64,000 nt of DNA from Eublepharis macularius (GCF_028583425.1 NC_072794.1:28703232-28767231), one strand, 5' to 3'. Positions 12,011 to 23,467 are shown, counted from the first letter of the stretch. Notes: a model not told the origin generated them from the letters alone. Numbers and translations: made by a program.

Positions 12011-12422
12011 CAGGGGTCATTTCGTAGAAAGAGCTGGAGGAACTCATTAGCACAACTCAGTAGCATATACCACGCCTCTTGACATCACTGGAAGTGTGTC
12101 ATTGGCATAACTGATTTGCATATGCCACACCCCCTGACATCACCTGTCCTGGCTGTTTTGGACCCAATCCTGGCCATTCAGGGCCGAAATTGGGCCCAAA
12201 ATGGCAAAAAGGGGCTGAAAATGGTCAGGATCGGACTGCTGCTGAACAGGAGAGTGATCCACCACCCATCAGAGGCCCAATACGTGCCATTTCGGCCCCA
12301 ATCCAGGATTAAACGGGCCCAAAATGGCCAAGAGTCAGGTGGGCATGGCCACCTGACATGTGACCTCTTTGAGGAACTGCCGGAACTGCGTTCCTGCGCG
12401 TTCCCCCTAGAAATGAGCTGTG
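12011..12422. mobile_element. hAT-type non-autonomous element with perfect 8-bp target duplication
   Basis: TGTACATA occurs at 12003-12010 and again at 12423-12430, exactly flanking the element. It begins CAGGGGTCATTTCG; the reverse complement of its end begins CACAGCTCATTTC. The CAG-type terminus with an 8-bp duplication is the hAT signature. The interior has repeated 'gacatcac' motifs and no transposase frame. Confidence 0.88.
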
Positions 12423-12504
12423 TGTACATAGCCCTTGCTGCATCAGACCTCACACCTCCCAAATCTATGCAGTGCTTGCATTTCTCCAGACCAATCCAAC
12501 TGCC

Positions 12505-13045
12505 AGGGCTGCAGTGCTGAATCTATGGTTGCTGGCGCCCATGGCAACCGAAGACCAGCCACTTGTGCCGTGCACGCAGTGTGCATATGCTCCCGGTGCT
12601 GCGTGATGACATCACTTCCATGACATCATCAAGCAGGGCAGCGCGTGCCGCCTCGCGGCAAGCCGGCTATCCCGGTGCACTGCGGAGATGGCAGCAGCAG
12701 TGCAAGTGGCTGGGAGGCCACGTGTGCCATTCGCCTGCCCTGCAGGACGGGGCACGTGGCAAGCTGGCCGCCCCGTCTTGCAGGGCAGGCGAAAGGCAGC
12801 GCCGGTGGCTGGGCAGCCGGCTTGCTGTGTGCCCCGTCCTGCAGGGCAGGCAAATGGCATGGGCGGCCTCCTAGCCACCTGTGCTGCCTTTCGCCTGCCC
12901 CACAGGACAGGGGGCGCATGGCAAGCGCGCCCCCTGTCCTGCCGCCCGCGCAATCCCGAGGCTGGCAGCTGCGCCCGGCACCCCCTCTTTGGTGGTGCTG
13001 GGGGCAGACTACCCCCCTGCCCCCACGATGATCCAGCCCTGCAGG
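12505..13045. mobile_element. GC-rich hAT-type element (same family as 59356-60022, opposite orientation)
   Basis: The reverse complement of the right end (CAGGGCTGGATCATC, then 'gggggcaggggggtag' and 'ccaccaaagag') aligns with the left end of the 59356-60022 element. Both share a 'gcgtgatgacatcac' block near the other end. No matching target duplication is visible here, so the borders are approximate. The several open frames on both strands are products of the high GC content. Confidence 0.65.
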
Positions 13046-13659
13046 GCTGCTACACTTTTATCCTTTTTTAAAAAGCCAACATTCTGCTGCTCCACTATTT
13101 GAGAAGGCAGAACAGGAGGGGGAGCAATTCAGGACACCCCATCCTTTTCAAATGCGGCCTTTAAAAAAAAAAGCTAAAATCCCACCCTTCAGCATTCTTT
13201 CTGTCAAACAGCTGATGAATAGGATTGCAGATTTTTAAAAAAGAATGGCAGGTGCATATAGCCTCAGATTTTCAGATAGGGCCCTAGTTACACAGATCAA
13301 GCCAAGCAGCTTTTTGCAACTACCATCTGAGCTTACTTAGTTGTTAATCCCATTGTGTTTTGATAGGTTTACACTAAGCGTGTGCAGGACTGCAACCAAA
13401 TATTTTGGGGGGAGGAATAATTTCATGCCAAATGTGGGGGAACAGTTCTACTAACCCATCCCGGTTTGCCCTCCAAGGGTTCTGAGCACTCAACAGTCAT
13501 CCCAAGTCTCCTCTTGGTGGCCCAGCTGCTCTTCAGAGCCCACCTGTCTCTTGGAGGGTTTTCCTTCTCTGTGGGTCCCGCTGCCACCAGGTGGTCAATT
13601 TCAAGAACTGCTTGCCTAAAGGGCCAGCACTTTGGACCCCCCTCTGCCGGTTAGTCAAT
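13046..13659. other. Intergenic stretch, nothing identified
   Basis: No gene or nameable repeat is visible. There are a few A runs and a short C-rich patch. Confidence 0.5.
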
Positions 13660-13809
13660 GAGTGATTCTGCACACATTGGATAATGCACTTTCAATGCAC
13701 TTTATCAAAAGTTTGAGGCGGATTTTTTGTTCCGCACACAAAAAAATCCATTCCAAATGATCTATAAAGAGGATTGGAAGTGCATTATCCAACGTGTGCG
13801 GAATCACTC
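13660..13809. mobile_element. MITE with ~35-bp inverted ends (GAGTGATTC)
   Basis: The 150-bp element starts GAGTGATTCTGCACACATTG and ends in the near-exact inverted form (caacgtgtgcggaatcactc). Arms of about 35 bp extend through 'gataatgcactt' / 'aagtgcattatc'. The same outer bases occur at 29410 and 30438. No intact target duplication is clear. Confidence 0.85.
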
Positions 13810-15197
13810 CGTGTCAAGTCCAATCTATTGGCTTTAGAGCTCTGGCTAGTATCTCCAGCTACCTTGGGGATGATATATCACACTTGTGCACTCTAGGGGA
13901 AACAGTGATATATCAGATCTCTGCACGTTGCTCCTAGATTTTTCAGGTCTCCACTCTCATGTCAAGAGAATTTCTCTCTTCTGCCTACCCCCTCCAGTGG
14001 GTAAATCTTAACTCCCTGTTGTCCCCCTGCATTCTAGCTTCCAACATCCCAAACCTCTGTCACCTTCTATAAGTCAAATTCTAACCAAGGTGTGCTCTCT
14101 GGCTATTTTATTGTCTTTAGCTGGGAGAGCCATTTGCATCCATAAAACATTGGTGGCTGGGGGGTTGGCAGGGTGATTCTCAAAATAATCGATGCGCTGA
14201 TAGCACCAAACTTCTTTCCTTCCCACTTGGATCCTGACAGTCGGAAAAAAATCTTTAAAAACCAGTGCAGGAGTTTGCAAGCACCAAACCTTGAAATTTT
14301 TTCAATGCAATGCTCAAGTGAAAGGCATTTTTCCACACTATATATAAAGACAACTTTTCAAAATGTAAAGTACTGTATTACAGAGTCAGAGCCTGTCCTG
14401 GATCAGGCCTGTTGCTCTACCTCCCCCCCCCTCCTATCCACAAACTCCTCTGGAACAAGTGGTGTTTCCTCAGTTTTGTAGGACACTCCTGCCTTTCACT
14501 ACACCCCCCCACCCCAAGTTAATGGCAGCTAGCACAGACCCATCAAGATTGCATAGATCTTCATCAGCTATAACCAAGTGTCAACTCACTTTGGCTAGTA
14601 AGCAACCAGAGGTTGTGCTTGCCCTTGACCTCACTTCATGGGTGAGGGAAAAGGGGGGGGATCTTATGACAACTCAGAGCTTTGGAGGGGCTCCAAGGCC
14701 TAATAAAACTGTGGGTGCAACTCCACACCAAGTGCAGAGTTGGGGAGTAGGTCAGGATAAAAAGTCAATCTCAGCATTTAAGGTGGTCACGTCTACTTTT
14801 ATGGTTTTTCTTTTCATTTACCCAGGCTACAGAACCAGAAATAATCTCCCATCTGAAACTCTCATCAACATCACAGCCCATGTTCTGTGTTTGCCTCATT
14901 TTGGAACCCTCTAGCTTTGCTTCTTGCTTCCTAGTTGCATTTACGTCTTTTTTCAAAAGAAGAAACTCTGACATCATAGCAGCAGAGCCAATGACGCTGG
15001 AAGGATCAGAGACGTGCAGGTGTGTATTTACTTTCAAGTATTAGTCACATAAAACACGCTCAAGTTTGCAGAATCCACACTTGCCCAGAGCCTTTCCCGG
15101 CTTTGACAAGCTGCTGCTGTTTTTCTGTGCAGCCAATAATTTTGTTTTCAGTTTGCAGGCAGGAAGAATGAGAAAGACCACAAATATAGGTAGATTA
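13810..15197. other. Intergenic stretch between the two genes, nothing identified
   Basis: No feature I can name. It probably contains the boundary between the convergent transcripts. The frame at 14459-14914 (151 codons) has no recognisable domain. Confidence 0.45.
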
Positions 15198-15203
15198 TTT
15201 ATT
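15198..15203 (-). terminator. PAPPA: Candidate distal PAPPA polyadenylation signal
   Basis: TTTATT on the plus strand is AATAAA on the PAPPA strand, 7.0 kb beyond the stop codon. It sits in a markedly AT-rich stretch (15185-15255). PAPPA mRNAs in other vertebrates have multi-kilobase 3' UTRs, which makes this distance plausible. A nearer alternative is 19736-19741. Confidence 0.3.
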
Positions 15204-16783
15204 TTCATAAATTTTTATAAAAAATAATTATCAAATACAAAAAAAAATTAAAATAGCAGCAGCCTCAATTGTGAGTAAAACCCTCCTTCAAAAAAAGGGG
15301 ACAAGATGCTCTCTGTTTGCTAAAGGTGATCCCATGTTCCTGTGCCAAACAACTAAGCAATTCTTACAAATACATTTCCCCCGCACTGACATTCCTTCAG
15401 CTCTACTATCAGAACAAGACTCTTTCATAAGACGAGCCACAATTCCATACCCACAGAAAGAAAGTTCCAAACCCTTCCATTCTGGCTTTGGAAGAATGAG
15501 ATGGTTTAAATGTTCGACATCTGTTTGAGGGGAGCAGGGACAGGAATCGTGTAATCAGGTGGATGAGAAAGGATTCCGATCACTGATGTCAACTCTTTTG
15601 AAGCCACGGAAGCCTGAAATTTAGTGGCAGACCCTATCCCGAGGACTCCTATAAAGGGACTAGTTGAAGCATTGGAGACACAGCAGACTTCTGAAGGTGT
15701 GGATGTGGCTCCCCCTCCCAATAATTTAATGAAGATTAGTCCCCAGTACAGTGCTCCATCAGTCCGTGGGTGCAAGCAGCCACAGGACTGAGGGAGACAT
15801 CTTTTATTGGGCCAACACTAGTCAGTTTGTTTTAAAAAACAGCAACAACAATCCTTTCTCCCACAGACAGGTTCCTTCTCAAGCACAGATATTCTGCGCA
15901 AAAATTAGAATTCTTGCATGGATACCTGATGAGGAAAAGTTCCTGGGTTTGGATCTAGCACAAGGACCATGCAAAGTCTGCACAAGGATCCCTGACCTTT
16001 CAACCCCCACCCCACATTTCTTTCCAACCCCAGAAAAGTTCATTCCTGGAGTTACAGGGCTGTAGAGTAATATCTAAGTGGATCAGGACAGGAGGCTACA
16101 GTAGGGAAAGGGAAAGAGTCCTTCTTTCTCTTCCATCAGAGGAGGTCTGCTCACACAAAAGGTAGGAGGAAACAATTTTGCCCCCTGCCCCACTGTAGTG
16201 TCCTGACCTGCACACCTATTACTCCACACAGGTGCTACAGTCCTGGGTATAGAAATGATGCTGGGGGAGAGGGAAAAGCTAGCAAGTCTGGTGCTTGTCA
16301 GTGCCTTCCACTGACAAGTCAGAGATCTAACCCATGGTGCGAAAGCTTAACCAAACTAACATTTAAATGCAGCTGGTCCACCAATGTTGTCACTTTCACA
16401 TAGGTGAGGAGTGTTTTGGACACTGCCTTGCTGGGGATGGTATGCAACTTCTCGAGGATGTTTTGTGGCCTTCAAAATAATATCCCAGTCAAACGCTCCA
16501 GCACAACCCGTTTGTTGACAGCCTGTACAGTTCCCAGCAAGGAAAGGTAGGGAGGGTCTATTTTGGATATGATATTAGTGCAGAGGAACAGAAAGGACGT
16601 GCCCCTTCTGTAACCATTCAGTGGTACCAATGTGACAACACAATCTTGATATTGCTCTTCCCTGTGCAAGAAATGAAATGAGGCACACAAGTTGGATATT
16701 TGATGATTGGAATAGTCTTAGCTCTCAGATGCCACCTTTGGGCCAAAAGGCTGCATTTCAAAATGAACGCCAGCCCACACTCC
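15204..16783 (-). other. PAPPA: Possible distal PAPPA 3' UTR
   Basis: Non-coding sequence without nameable repeats. Treated as possible 3' UTR because of the AT-rich signal at its end; it may be intergenic. Confidence 0.35.
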
Positions 16784-17171
16784 CAGGGGCGGTGCAAGGG
16801 TTTGCGGCGCTTGCGGCTGGCCGGCTGGGCACCCTCCTCCTGTGCGTGTGGAAGCACGCACGCACCGGCCTGCGTGATGACGTCACATGTGATGTCATCA
16901 TGGAAGCACGCACGCCGCCGCCACCGGCCCGATTGCTGCAGCGGGCGGCCTCCGAGCTCTCCCGCTCGGTTGCCTGCGCCGCCACAGATGCCTGCCTGCG
17001 GCAGTTGCGCCCAGCTGGAGGCTTGCGCTGGCGGCGGCGCAGGACAGGAGGGATAGGAGGCTGCTGCTTTATGGCGCGTTCTCCCACCCCCCGTGCCTCC
17101 TCTGGCGCTCCCTCCGGCACCCCGCGCCTGAGGCCACCACCTACCTGTCCTCTATGGGCGCTCCGGCCCTG
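16784..17171. mobile_element. GC-rich hAT-type element, 8-bp duplication (7/8)
   Basis: The element starts CAGGGGCGGTGCAAGG and ends GCTCCGGCCCTG. It is flanked by CACACTCC (16776-16783) and CTCACTCC (17172-17179). It includes a palindromic TGATGACGTCACATGTGATGTCATCA-like block (16873-16900). GC content is far above its surroundings. Frames of up to 181 codons across it are compositional. Confidence 0.8.
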
Positions 17172-17741
17172 CTCACTCCCACACTCAGCAGCACACACCA
17201 TCAGGACGCCTCTGGACCATTAATCTGTTCCAGGAGAGCTCTTGTGTCAGCCACTCCAAGTGGCTGCAGCTATAAGCATTTGGGGCTGTTTTGATGATAT
17301 TTCTATCCTGCCTGTCTACTAGTTTCATGCAGTACCCAAGGTGGCATGTCTTTGTTTTTGCTTGGAGGCTTAATAGGACTCTATATACTCCTACGGGCCA
17401 TTTTGTACATGGGATAGCATAGCCAGATATACACAAGACAAGGAGCTACAGCTACTCCTGGCTCCCTGAGGAGTGTATAGCACACACTTCCAAACACACA
17501 GTCCTTTCATTCACACATTACATTTTTAAGGTATACGTCTAAAAATGCAACATATCCAGTCACCTTAAATATTTCCACATTCAGTCTTTTTAAACACATT
17601 TATGTTCTAGTCAACATGATTGCAGAAAAGCTCCTGGAAAAAAATGTTAGTAAGATGTTTAAAGAATTAAAATCATATGACACAAGATTGGGGCAGGGGC
17701 ACAGAATCAGTGCCATTAGGGGCCAACCTGTAGTAGGTAAA
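17172..17741 (-). other. Possible PAPPA 3' UTR or intergenic, nothing identified
   Basis: No gene or repeat I can name in this stretch. Confidence 0.4.
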
Positions 17742-17865
17742 GGGCCATGGCTCAGTGGTGGAACATCTGTTTGTGCAGAAAAGGTCCCAGGTTCAATCCC
17801 CAGCATCTCCAGTTAAAAGGACCAGGTAGAAGGTGATGGGAAAGATGCCACCCTGGAAACTGCTG
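17742..17865 (+). mobile_element. tRNA-like SINE, 5' part (split by insertions)
   Basis: The phrases 'ggccatggctcagtggtgg' and 'aggtcccaggttcaatcccc' are the internal promoter-like head of a lizard SINE family, also present at 26255. The copy is cut at 17865 by a 1-kb foldback; a short piece resumes at 18893-18910, is cut again by a MITE, and the 3' part resumes at 19117. Confidence 0.85.
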
Positions 17866-18892
17866 GGTACACTAAGAAGAGAGGCTCCCCCGATGCTAGA
17901 ACACAAAACAAGGGGTGGAACCCCGCAATCGAGGGGAAATGTAACAATAGCAATAAATGTAATTAATATCTAATCTATTGTAACAATATGTAAGCATCAG
18001 CAAACCAGTGTGCTAAAGTGACTCAGTGCTTATATAAACATTATAAAGATCTGATAAAGTCTAAACAGCATTCCAGATATATACAAACTCTTTAAAATTA
18101 AAGATACCTATAACTTAATATAACAACAGTGTCTAGAATGTCGGCTGTGGGTTCTCAAGAAGTATCAATACAAAATACACTGAGTATGGTACAATCTTTT
18201 TTTCTCAGATATTCAGAAAATAATGCAGTCTCCTTCTCTTTTCACTTTCAGGTGTGCAAAAGAAGGATGTTCACAAGGAACATCCGTAGCCGGTAAGTCT
18301 CGATGGTTGAAAGGCAGTCTATAATCCTATTGTTTTTTCTCTCTAAACATAAGAGAGAACCCCTTTTTCTCTCTAAAAGAACCCCTTTTTTTTCTTTCCT
18401 TTAAGGTGGAACCATGAACTGCAGGAGTATGGAGACACCTCCCCCACCCCGCGGGCCCAACAAGGGGCCGGCTACTTAGCTTGCTTGTTCATCAATATAA
18501 TTCCTCAGGGGCCACAGACCTGGTCCACCTATGCTCTATCACCTCCAAAATTAATTATCTCACAGCTGCCAGTCTCGGTGCACTTCACTTCCCAGCCGTA
18601 CCATACTCAGTTTATTTTATATTGATACTGCTTGAGAACCCAAGGCCGACATCCTAGACACTGTTGTTATTTTAGGTTATATGTAGCTTTAATTTTAAAG
18701 AGTTTGTATATATCTGGAATGCTGTTTAGACTTTATCAGATCTTTATAATATTTATATAAGCACTGAGTCACTTAAGCACACTGGTTTGCTGATGTTTAC
18801 ATATTGTTATAATAGACTTGATATTAATTACATTTATTGATGATGTTGTTACATTTTCCCCTTGATTGTGGGTTTCCACCCCTTGTTTTGTA
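17866..18892. mobile_element. 1-kb foldback element with 15-bp target duplication (Penelope-like layout, family uncertain)
   Basis: The 15-bp duplication CCCTGGAAACTGCTG lies at 17851-17865 and 18893-18907. After a ~37-nt non-repeated tail come ~300-bp inverted arms (about 17904-18205 and 18600-18892) around a ~400-bp spacer. The arms are AT-rich and share, for example, 'aaagtctaaacagcattcca' with its inverse. The long duplication argues against a cut-and-paste hAT. The tail-plus-inverted-repeat design is one that Penelope elements are known to adopt. Confidence 0.75.
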
Positions 18893-18910
18893 CCCTGGAA
18901 ACTGCTGCCT

Positions 18911-19116
18911 GAGTGCCAAACTAAAAGTGAAGTCTTACACAGGTTGGACACTAGTCGGCTTCCCTCAAGTTTTGATGGGAAATGTAGGCATCCTGGTCTT
19001 GCAGCTGTAATGGAGAGCCAAGCTGTAAAACCAGGGTGCCTACATTTCCCATCAAAACTTGAGGGAAGCCGACTAGTGTCCAACCTGTGTAAGACGTCAC
19101 TTATAGTTTGGCTCTG
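18911..19116. mobile_element. MITE (GGCCAAACTA ends) nested in the SINE, copy A
   Basis: This 206-bp near-palindrome has arms of about 90 bp. They read from 'gccaaactaaaagtgaag' through 'cttccctcaagttttgatgg' and mirror back to 'atagtttggc'. It sits inside the SINE that begins at 17742. Related copies are at 36076-36313 and 56472-56667. The CAGGG-like ends hint at hAT, but the duplication is not clean. Confidence 0.85.
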
Positions 19117-19180
19117 AGTAAATAATACTGACTTTGAAGGACCCAGGACTTGATTCTATAGAAGACAAGTTTCACACATT
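19117..19180 (+). mobile_element. tRNA-like SINE, 3' part (continues 17742-17865)
   Basis: The sequence 'agtaaataatactgactttg', 'gacccaggacttgattctat' and a final 'ttcatgtg' is the usual tail of this SINE family. With the insertions removed it joins the 5' part in the expected order. Confidence 0.8.
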
Positions 19181-21167
19181 CATGTGGCATGGATGCCACC
19201 AAGAACTCAAAAAGTGCACATTTGTGGCACGAGTTGGGTAGAGCACTCATGCCTGCCTAGGTGGCAATACAGGCAAGCCCATCATTCCAGCTTCAGCTGC
19301 TGCCTGGAACCAGCTGTGGTTCCCTACATGCACAATGCTGCATGCGTTGATTCTAATCCATATTAACGTCTCTCCACCACACACACACAACTGCAATAAT
19401 GAAGAATCATATATTGGTATCTTAGGCAAACTTCTCTGAAATCTATATCCTGGAATTGTGTTTCTTATTTAACACCTTTAACAATTGGAAGTCTTGGCCC
19501 ATGTCAGAGCATTCTAGTGCTGCTAGAACATTCTCCATTCATGATCTGTGCTCTGGTGCACAGCAAGAACTGACAACCGATCATTCTAGGGGAATTGCCC
19601 ATATTGAAATAGCTGGAGTAATGGATCATAATGGATCTCATGATGAGATCATGGGAGCAATATGGGTTCAGATATGGGGTTTCCCATCCCACCACCAAGT
19701 TTGCTTTGCAACACTAACATAGAGATGAAAGAACATTTATTGGGGAGGATCAGTGGAAAGGACACGGGTGATTAACTCATCCCCCTCCAAATAATTTCCC
19801 CTAACTTCCTCCCTCACCATTCCCCCCCAGCTCCCAAACTGGAAATGAGTGGGGGTGGGGGAGCAAGGGAAAGTATGGGGAGAGGAGTGTGAGGCTGAAC
19901 CAAAATATGGGAGAAGAGTTAAGAATCCCCTTGCAAATCATCATTTCTATTACCAGTAGCTAGCGAACATGTTTGGGAAATGCCTTTGCCATCTTAACGT
20001 ATCATTCCTCCCTTAAACTGAATGTTTAGGACACAGGTATAGTTTCGTCATTCTACAGGAACATTCCATGCTTACACAGTAGTCAGGGCAGGAAACTGAT
20101 GTGGCCTACAGACTATGCTAGAGCAATGGCCCAAGTTCATTACTTAAGATCTTTGGAATTCCCCTGACAAACACTCCTCATTACAGCTTTCAGGGACAAT
20201 GTGCTCAAGCACAATGTCTACAGCAATGGTTTTCACACTTTTAACTTCCAGGGAACTCATTCTACGTTCTCTTCCAAGGAACCCCAGCATATTTGTCATG
20301 GAATCCCTGCATACTGCAAAGGAACCTGGGGCACATTCTACGATACATAGTTAACAGAAAGCACTGGTCAGGCCTGCTGAACCTCACAGTTGCCTCTGTG
20401 AATGGAGAATAGCCACACTCTATAGAGAACGGCCAAGGTTAGTGGGCAAAGCTCATTCTGGAAAGTTTGTTCCCCATTACTATTCTTCTCAACAAGGAAC
20501 ACCCAATTAGGTTATGAATAATGACAGGCCCCCCCGAAATATTTTGAAAATCTCTCATTCTCGAGTAACATCTCATGCATTCTGGAGCAGTGTAATTATT
20601 CAGTACATGCTACAGCACTGAACTATACTAATGCTCAGCAGCAAGAAATCCCACTATGTTAAATCAACACTATTAAAACATCTCTCTGGGTACTGATTTT
20701 GCAGACCTTGAAATTGTTGCTTGCCTGTGGTAAGAATATCCCATTGACCAAGCAGGGAAATTGCTAAGGTTTTTCTTTTTCTTTATAGACACAAATAGCT
20801 GCTACATAACATGCATAGGAAGGATAGCTAGGCTTGTAACACAAATTTGAGGGCCCTTAACCTGTGGACTTATTTGCAACTCTATCTTGACGTACAGCCT
20901 CTTACTGTGAAATAGCATGGGTTTTCATTTAATAGTGGCACTTCTAAAAAAAATGCTAACGTCCAGAGTTTCTGTGGCAGCCCTTGGCCTGTAGATATGA
21001 CAAGTACCTCTTTGACGTAGTGGCGGGTGGAGATGCGAGGCAACTCCCACTGCACTAAAGGACATGTCTTGGGGCAGTGTACACAATAAGAAGCAAGCAG
21101 TATAGCCTTCCAGTTCGAGTTGGTATTCCCTGCACATGGAAAGTAGTAGTACATTGGGGAGAAGGCT
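19181..21167 (-). other. PAPPA: Probable PAPPA 3' UTR / downstream region
   Basis: No coding feature. One AATAAA on the PAPPA strand occurs at 19736-19741. The rest shows nothing I can name. Confidence 0.4.
19736..19741 (-). terminator. PAPPA: Candidate proximal PAPPA polyadenylation signal
   Basis: TTTATT on the plus strand gives AATAAA on the PAPPA strand, 2.5 kb past the stop codon. It is one of several possible sites; there is no transcript evidence. Confidence 0.25.
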
Positions 21168-21402
21168 AAACTGGCCAGTTTGGTGTAGTGGTTAAGAGTG
21201 ACAGGACTCTAATCTGGAGAGCCGGGTTTGATTCCTCACTCCTCCACTTGAAGCCAGCTGGGTGACCTTGGGTCAGCCCCACCCACCTCACAGGGTGACT
21301 GCTGTGGGGACAATAATGACATACTTCGTAAACCGCTCTGAGTGGGCGTTAAGTTATCCTGAAGGGTGGTAAATCGAATGTTGTTATAATTATTATTATG
21401 CT
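21168..21402 (+). mobile_element. tRNA-derived SINE (squamate type)
   Basis: The head 'ccagtttggtgtagtggtta' and 'gagccgggtttgattcctca', the middle 'gaagccagctgggtgacctt', and the tail 'aaaccgctctgagtgggcgt' are typical of a lizard tRNA SINE. The tail ends in a TTAT-rich microsatellite. It lies within the likely PAPPA 3' UTR in antisense orientation. Confidence 0.9.
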
Positions 21403-22212
21403 AGTGGTCTATGTGAATGGAAAGGGTGGGGGATTGGTTTGTTTTCAGGTAGAGGATCATTAACACACATTCCTCACACCTGTCGCCTGAAACGGTACAG
21501 TCTAGAGAAAATGTACACAGATCCAATGGTCCTGCTAGTTACATAAATTGGCCTCAGCTTCGCCTCAGTCTCTGGGAATTCCTCTCACCACCTGACCCTC
21601 CACTTTCTTCTCCCAATGGTCTGTACTTCACAGCAGCACATTTTCAGCTTAATAAACAGCAAATAAAAATATAATATAGATTTGTAATAAAATTATGCTT
21701 AAATATTTGCAGACAGATCGCCTTTCTCTTCCTCCCCCCCTGCACTCTTGCTAAACCAAGCCCTAGATAGTAAAAAGGGGGGGATGGGAGAGGGGAGACA
21801 AAATTCAGAGCAAAGAGAAATGGTTGTGAGGCAGCAAACCATTGATACAGTAATAGAATGAAGAAGGCCTAAGAGCCTGTCCCCAAAGCTAGGTTGCCAA
21901 GGGAGCTGATGAGGCTGTGGAACAGGTCCTTGACTTGGGTTTCAGTTCCTATCAGGAGGAAGTTGAACCGGGCAGAGGGGAAGGGGCAAGTGGTCTTGAG
22001 AATGCTAATTTCCACCCTCTTATGCCTCCTGCTCTCTCCCTACCCCACTCCCCATTCCTTTCCTTCTGCACCATGCCTCATAGTGCTAGGCCTCAGTGAA
22101 CACTCCAGCTCCATTCTCTCAGCCCTCCCAGTTCCCCTGTTCACACTCCCCCACATGCCCTTGAAGCTTCTTCCCGGTCTGGCCTTGACGGCACAAGTTG
22201 TCCTGGGTGCCA
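21403..22212 (-). other. PAPPA: PAPPA 3' UTR, proximal part
   Basis: On the PAPPA strand this directly follows the stop codon, so it is 3' UTR. It holds no repeat I recognise. Frames on either strand here (for example 21894-22304) overlap the true terminal exon in other frames and are not genes. Confidence 0.7.
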
Positions 22213-22287
22213 TTATTGATTCTCTTCTGCCGCTGGGTCCCGGCAGCTGCATTCGTCCTGGTCACAGTCGTCAGGAAACGGAACCAC
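22213..22287 (-). CDS. PAPPA: PAPPA last coding exon and stop
   Basis: Pregnancy-associated plasma protein A is a secreted metzincin metalloproteinase that cleaves IGFBP-4 and IGFBP-5 and so releases IGFs. This exon encodes its final 24 residues, starting VVPFPDDCDQDECSCRDP and ending AAEENQ, then TAA (22213-22215). The acceptor is CTTTCAG. The cysteine spacing and the AEENQ tail match PAPP-A of other vertebrates. The exon starts in phase 0, as required by the upstream exon. The convergent ASTN2 neighbour confirms PAPPA over PAPPA2, which pairs with ASTN1. Confidence 0.95.
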   Translation of the reverse strand: MVPFPDDCDQDECSCRDPAAEENQ

Positions 22288-22499
22288 CTGAAAGGATTAG
22301 ATAAAATGATTGAGGAAGGAATAGAGGCCTGGCTAAGTTAATGGAGCCCCCCTCCCTCCAATACAGATGTGTTATTCACGCAGTTCAATAATTGATCTAT
22401 TAATCTCTGTCCTAAAAAATTGTCCAAGATGATGATGTACAGTCTTTAAATACATGAAGCTGATTTACAAATCCAAACAAAAGTCTTCAGCTTCAACAA

Positions 22500-22730
22500 A
22501 GATACAAAACCAAACCAGCTCAAGGTGGGGATCTCATTCCCCTGGTAGGGATGGGGGATCCCCTGTTCCCAGCCTTCGCCCCGCCCACCACTTCTCACCT
22601 GGCCGGCAGGGGGGAAAGGTGAAGGAACAGGAGCCTCACAGCGTGCTCTCATGCACTCCTGAGCACGAGCACTGTGCTGGGAATGATGTCATTCCTAGTA
22701 TGATGCGGAACCAACGAGTCCTGCGAGGGA
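22500..22730. repeat. GC-rich repeat patch
   Basis: The stretch contains 'cccttcgccccgcccacc'-like sequence, 'tcacctggccggcagggg' and 'gggaatgatgtcattcct'. It resembles a shorter patch at 1965-2055 and the other GC-rich elements of the window. The borders are unclear. Confidence 0.4.
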
Positions 22731-22794
22731 CCGATTTGATAAAAATTGGCTCCCAATCCAGTAAGCACTCCCCCCCCCCACACACACACCTCCA

Positions 22795-22972
22795 TTCCCT
22801 GGTTTCGACCCAAAGCAGCTTACATCATTCTCCTCTCTTCCATCTGAGAGCGTATGACTAGCATAATGTCACCCACTGAGTTTCCATGGCAGAATGGTGA
22901 TTTGAACCTTGGTCTCCCAGATTCTAATCTGAAACTCTTTAACACTGCACCACACTGGCTTTCATGGGGTGG
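22795..22972 (-). mobile_element. tRNA-derived SINE (squamate type)
   Basis: On the minus strand it reads 'agccagtgtggtgcagtg', 'aaggttcaaatcaccattct' and 'gcagaagagagg..atgatgtaagctgctttggg' in part. It is a truncated copy of the SINE seen at 6318 and 55966. Confidence 0.8.
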
Positions 22973-23284
22973 TTGCTGTTGAACAGTAGCAAGCAGTCAG
23001 TCCTGGATGAGTCATGCAAGTCATGTGGTATCAAGTAATCCAGTAGTTACTACTTGGCCTAACCTCGATGAGTCCTCCCTCAAAGGCCAAAACCCCTTGA
23101 AAAGGCATTGCCCACTCCCCCTTCCTTTTATTGACAGAAACCAAGGCTTGAAGGCTAGCAATACTGCTTGAGTTGTCTAGCTACAGCCACTAGGGTTTAA
23201 CTTTGTAGAAAGATGTGTCTTGTCTATCCATGGCCCCAGTATCTGGATTTAAGTATTCATAGATGAGGCTGTGTTGAGAATTAG

Positions 23285-23467
23285 ATATTGATGTTGTTCT
23301 GGTATAGCAGAGTAGAAAAGAGCAAGCATCCAGTAGCTTCTATAAGACTAACAAAATGTGTGGTAGGGTATGAGCTTTCATGAGTTACAGCTCACTTCCT
23401 TCAGATACCTTTGCTCTTTTCTACTGCTACAGACAGACTAACACAGCTATCCATCTTGATCTGTCTG
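23285..23467. repeat. Interspersed repeat, inverted ends ('gtagaaaagagcaa')
   Basis: The left side has 'agcagagtagaaaagagcaa' and the right side has 'tttgctcttttctactgct', an inverted pair. Between them are 'gactaacaaaatgtgtggta', 'gagctttcatgagttacagc' and 'tcacttccttcagatacct'. It is a well-known kind of lizard repeat whose formal name I do not know. Confidence 0.6.

Noticed and set aside
12563-13071. Several overlapping frames of 96-128 codons on both strands
   Set aside because: They are mirrored on both strands within a CpG-rich transposon and have no domain.
16678-17223. 181-codon open frame, arginine/proline-rich
   Set aside because: It crosses the borders of the GC-rich hAT element at 16784-17171. 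Overlapping frames on the other strand are equally long, as expected from composition.
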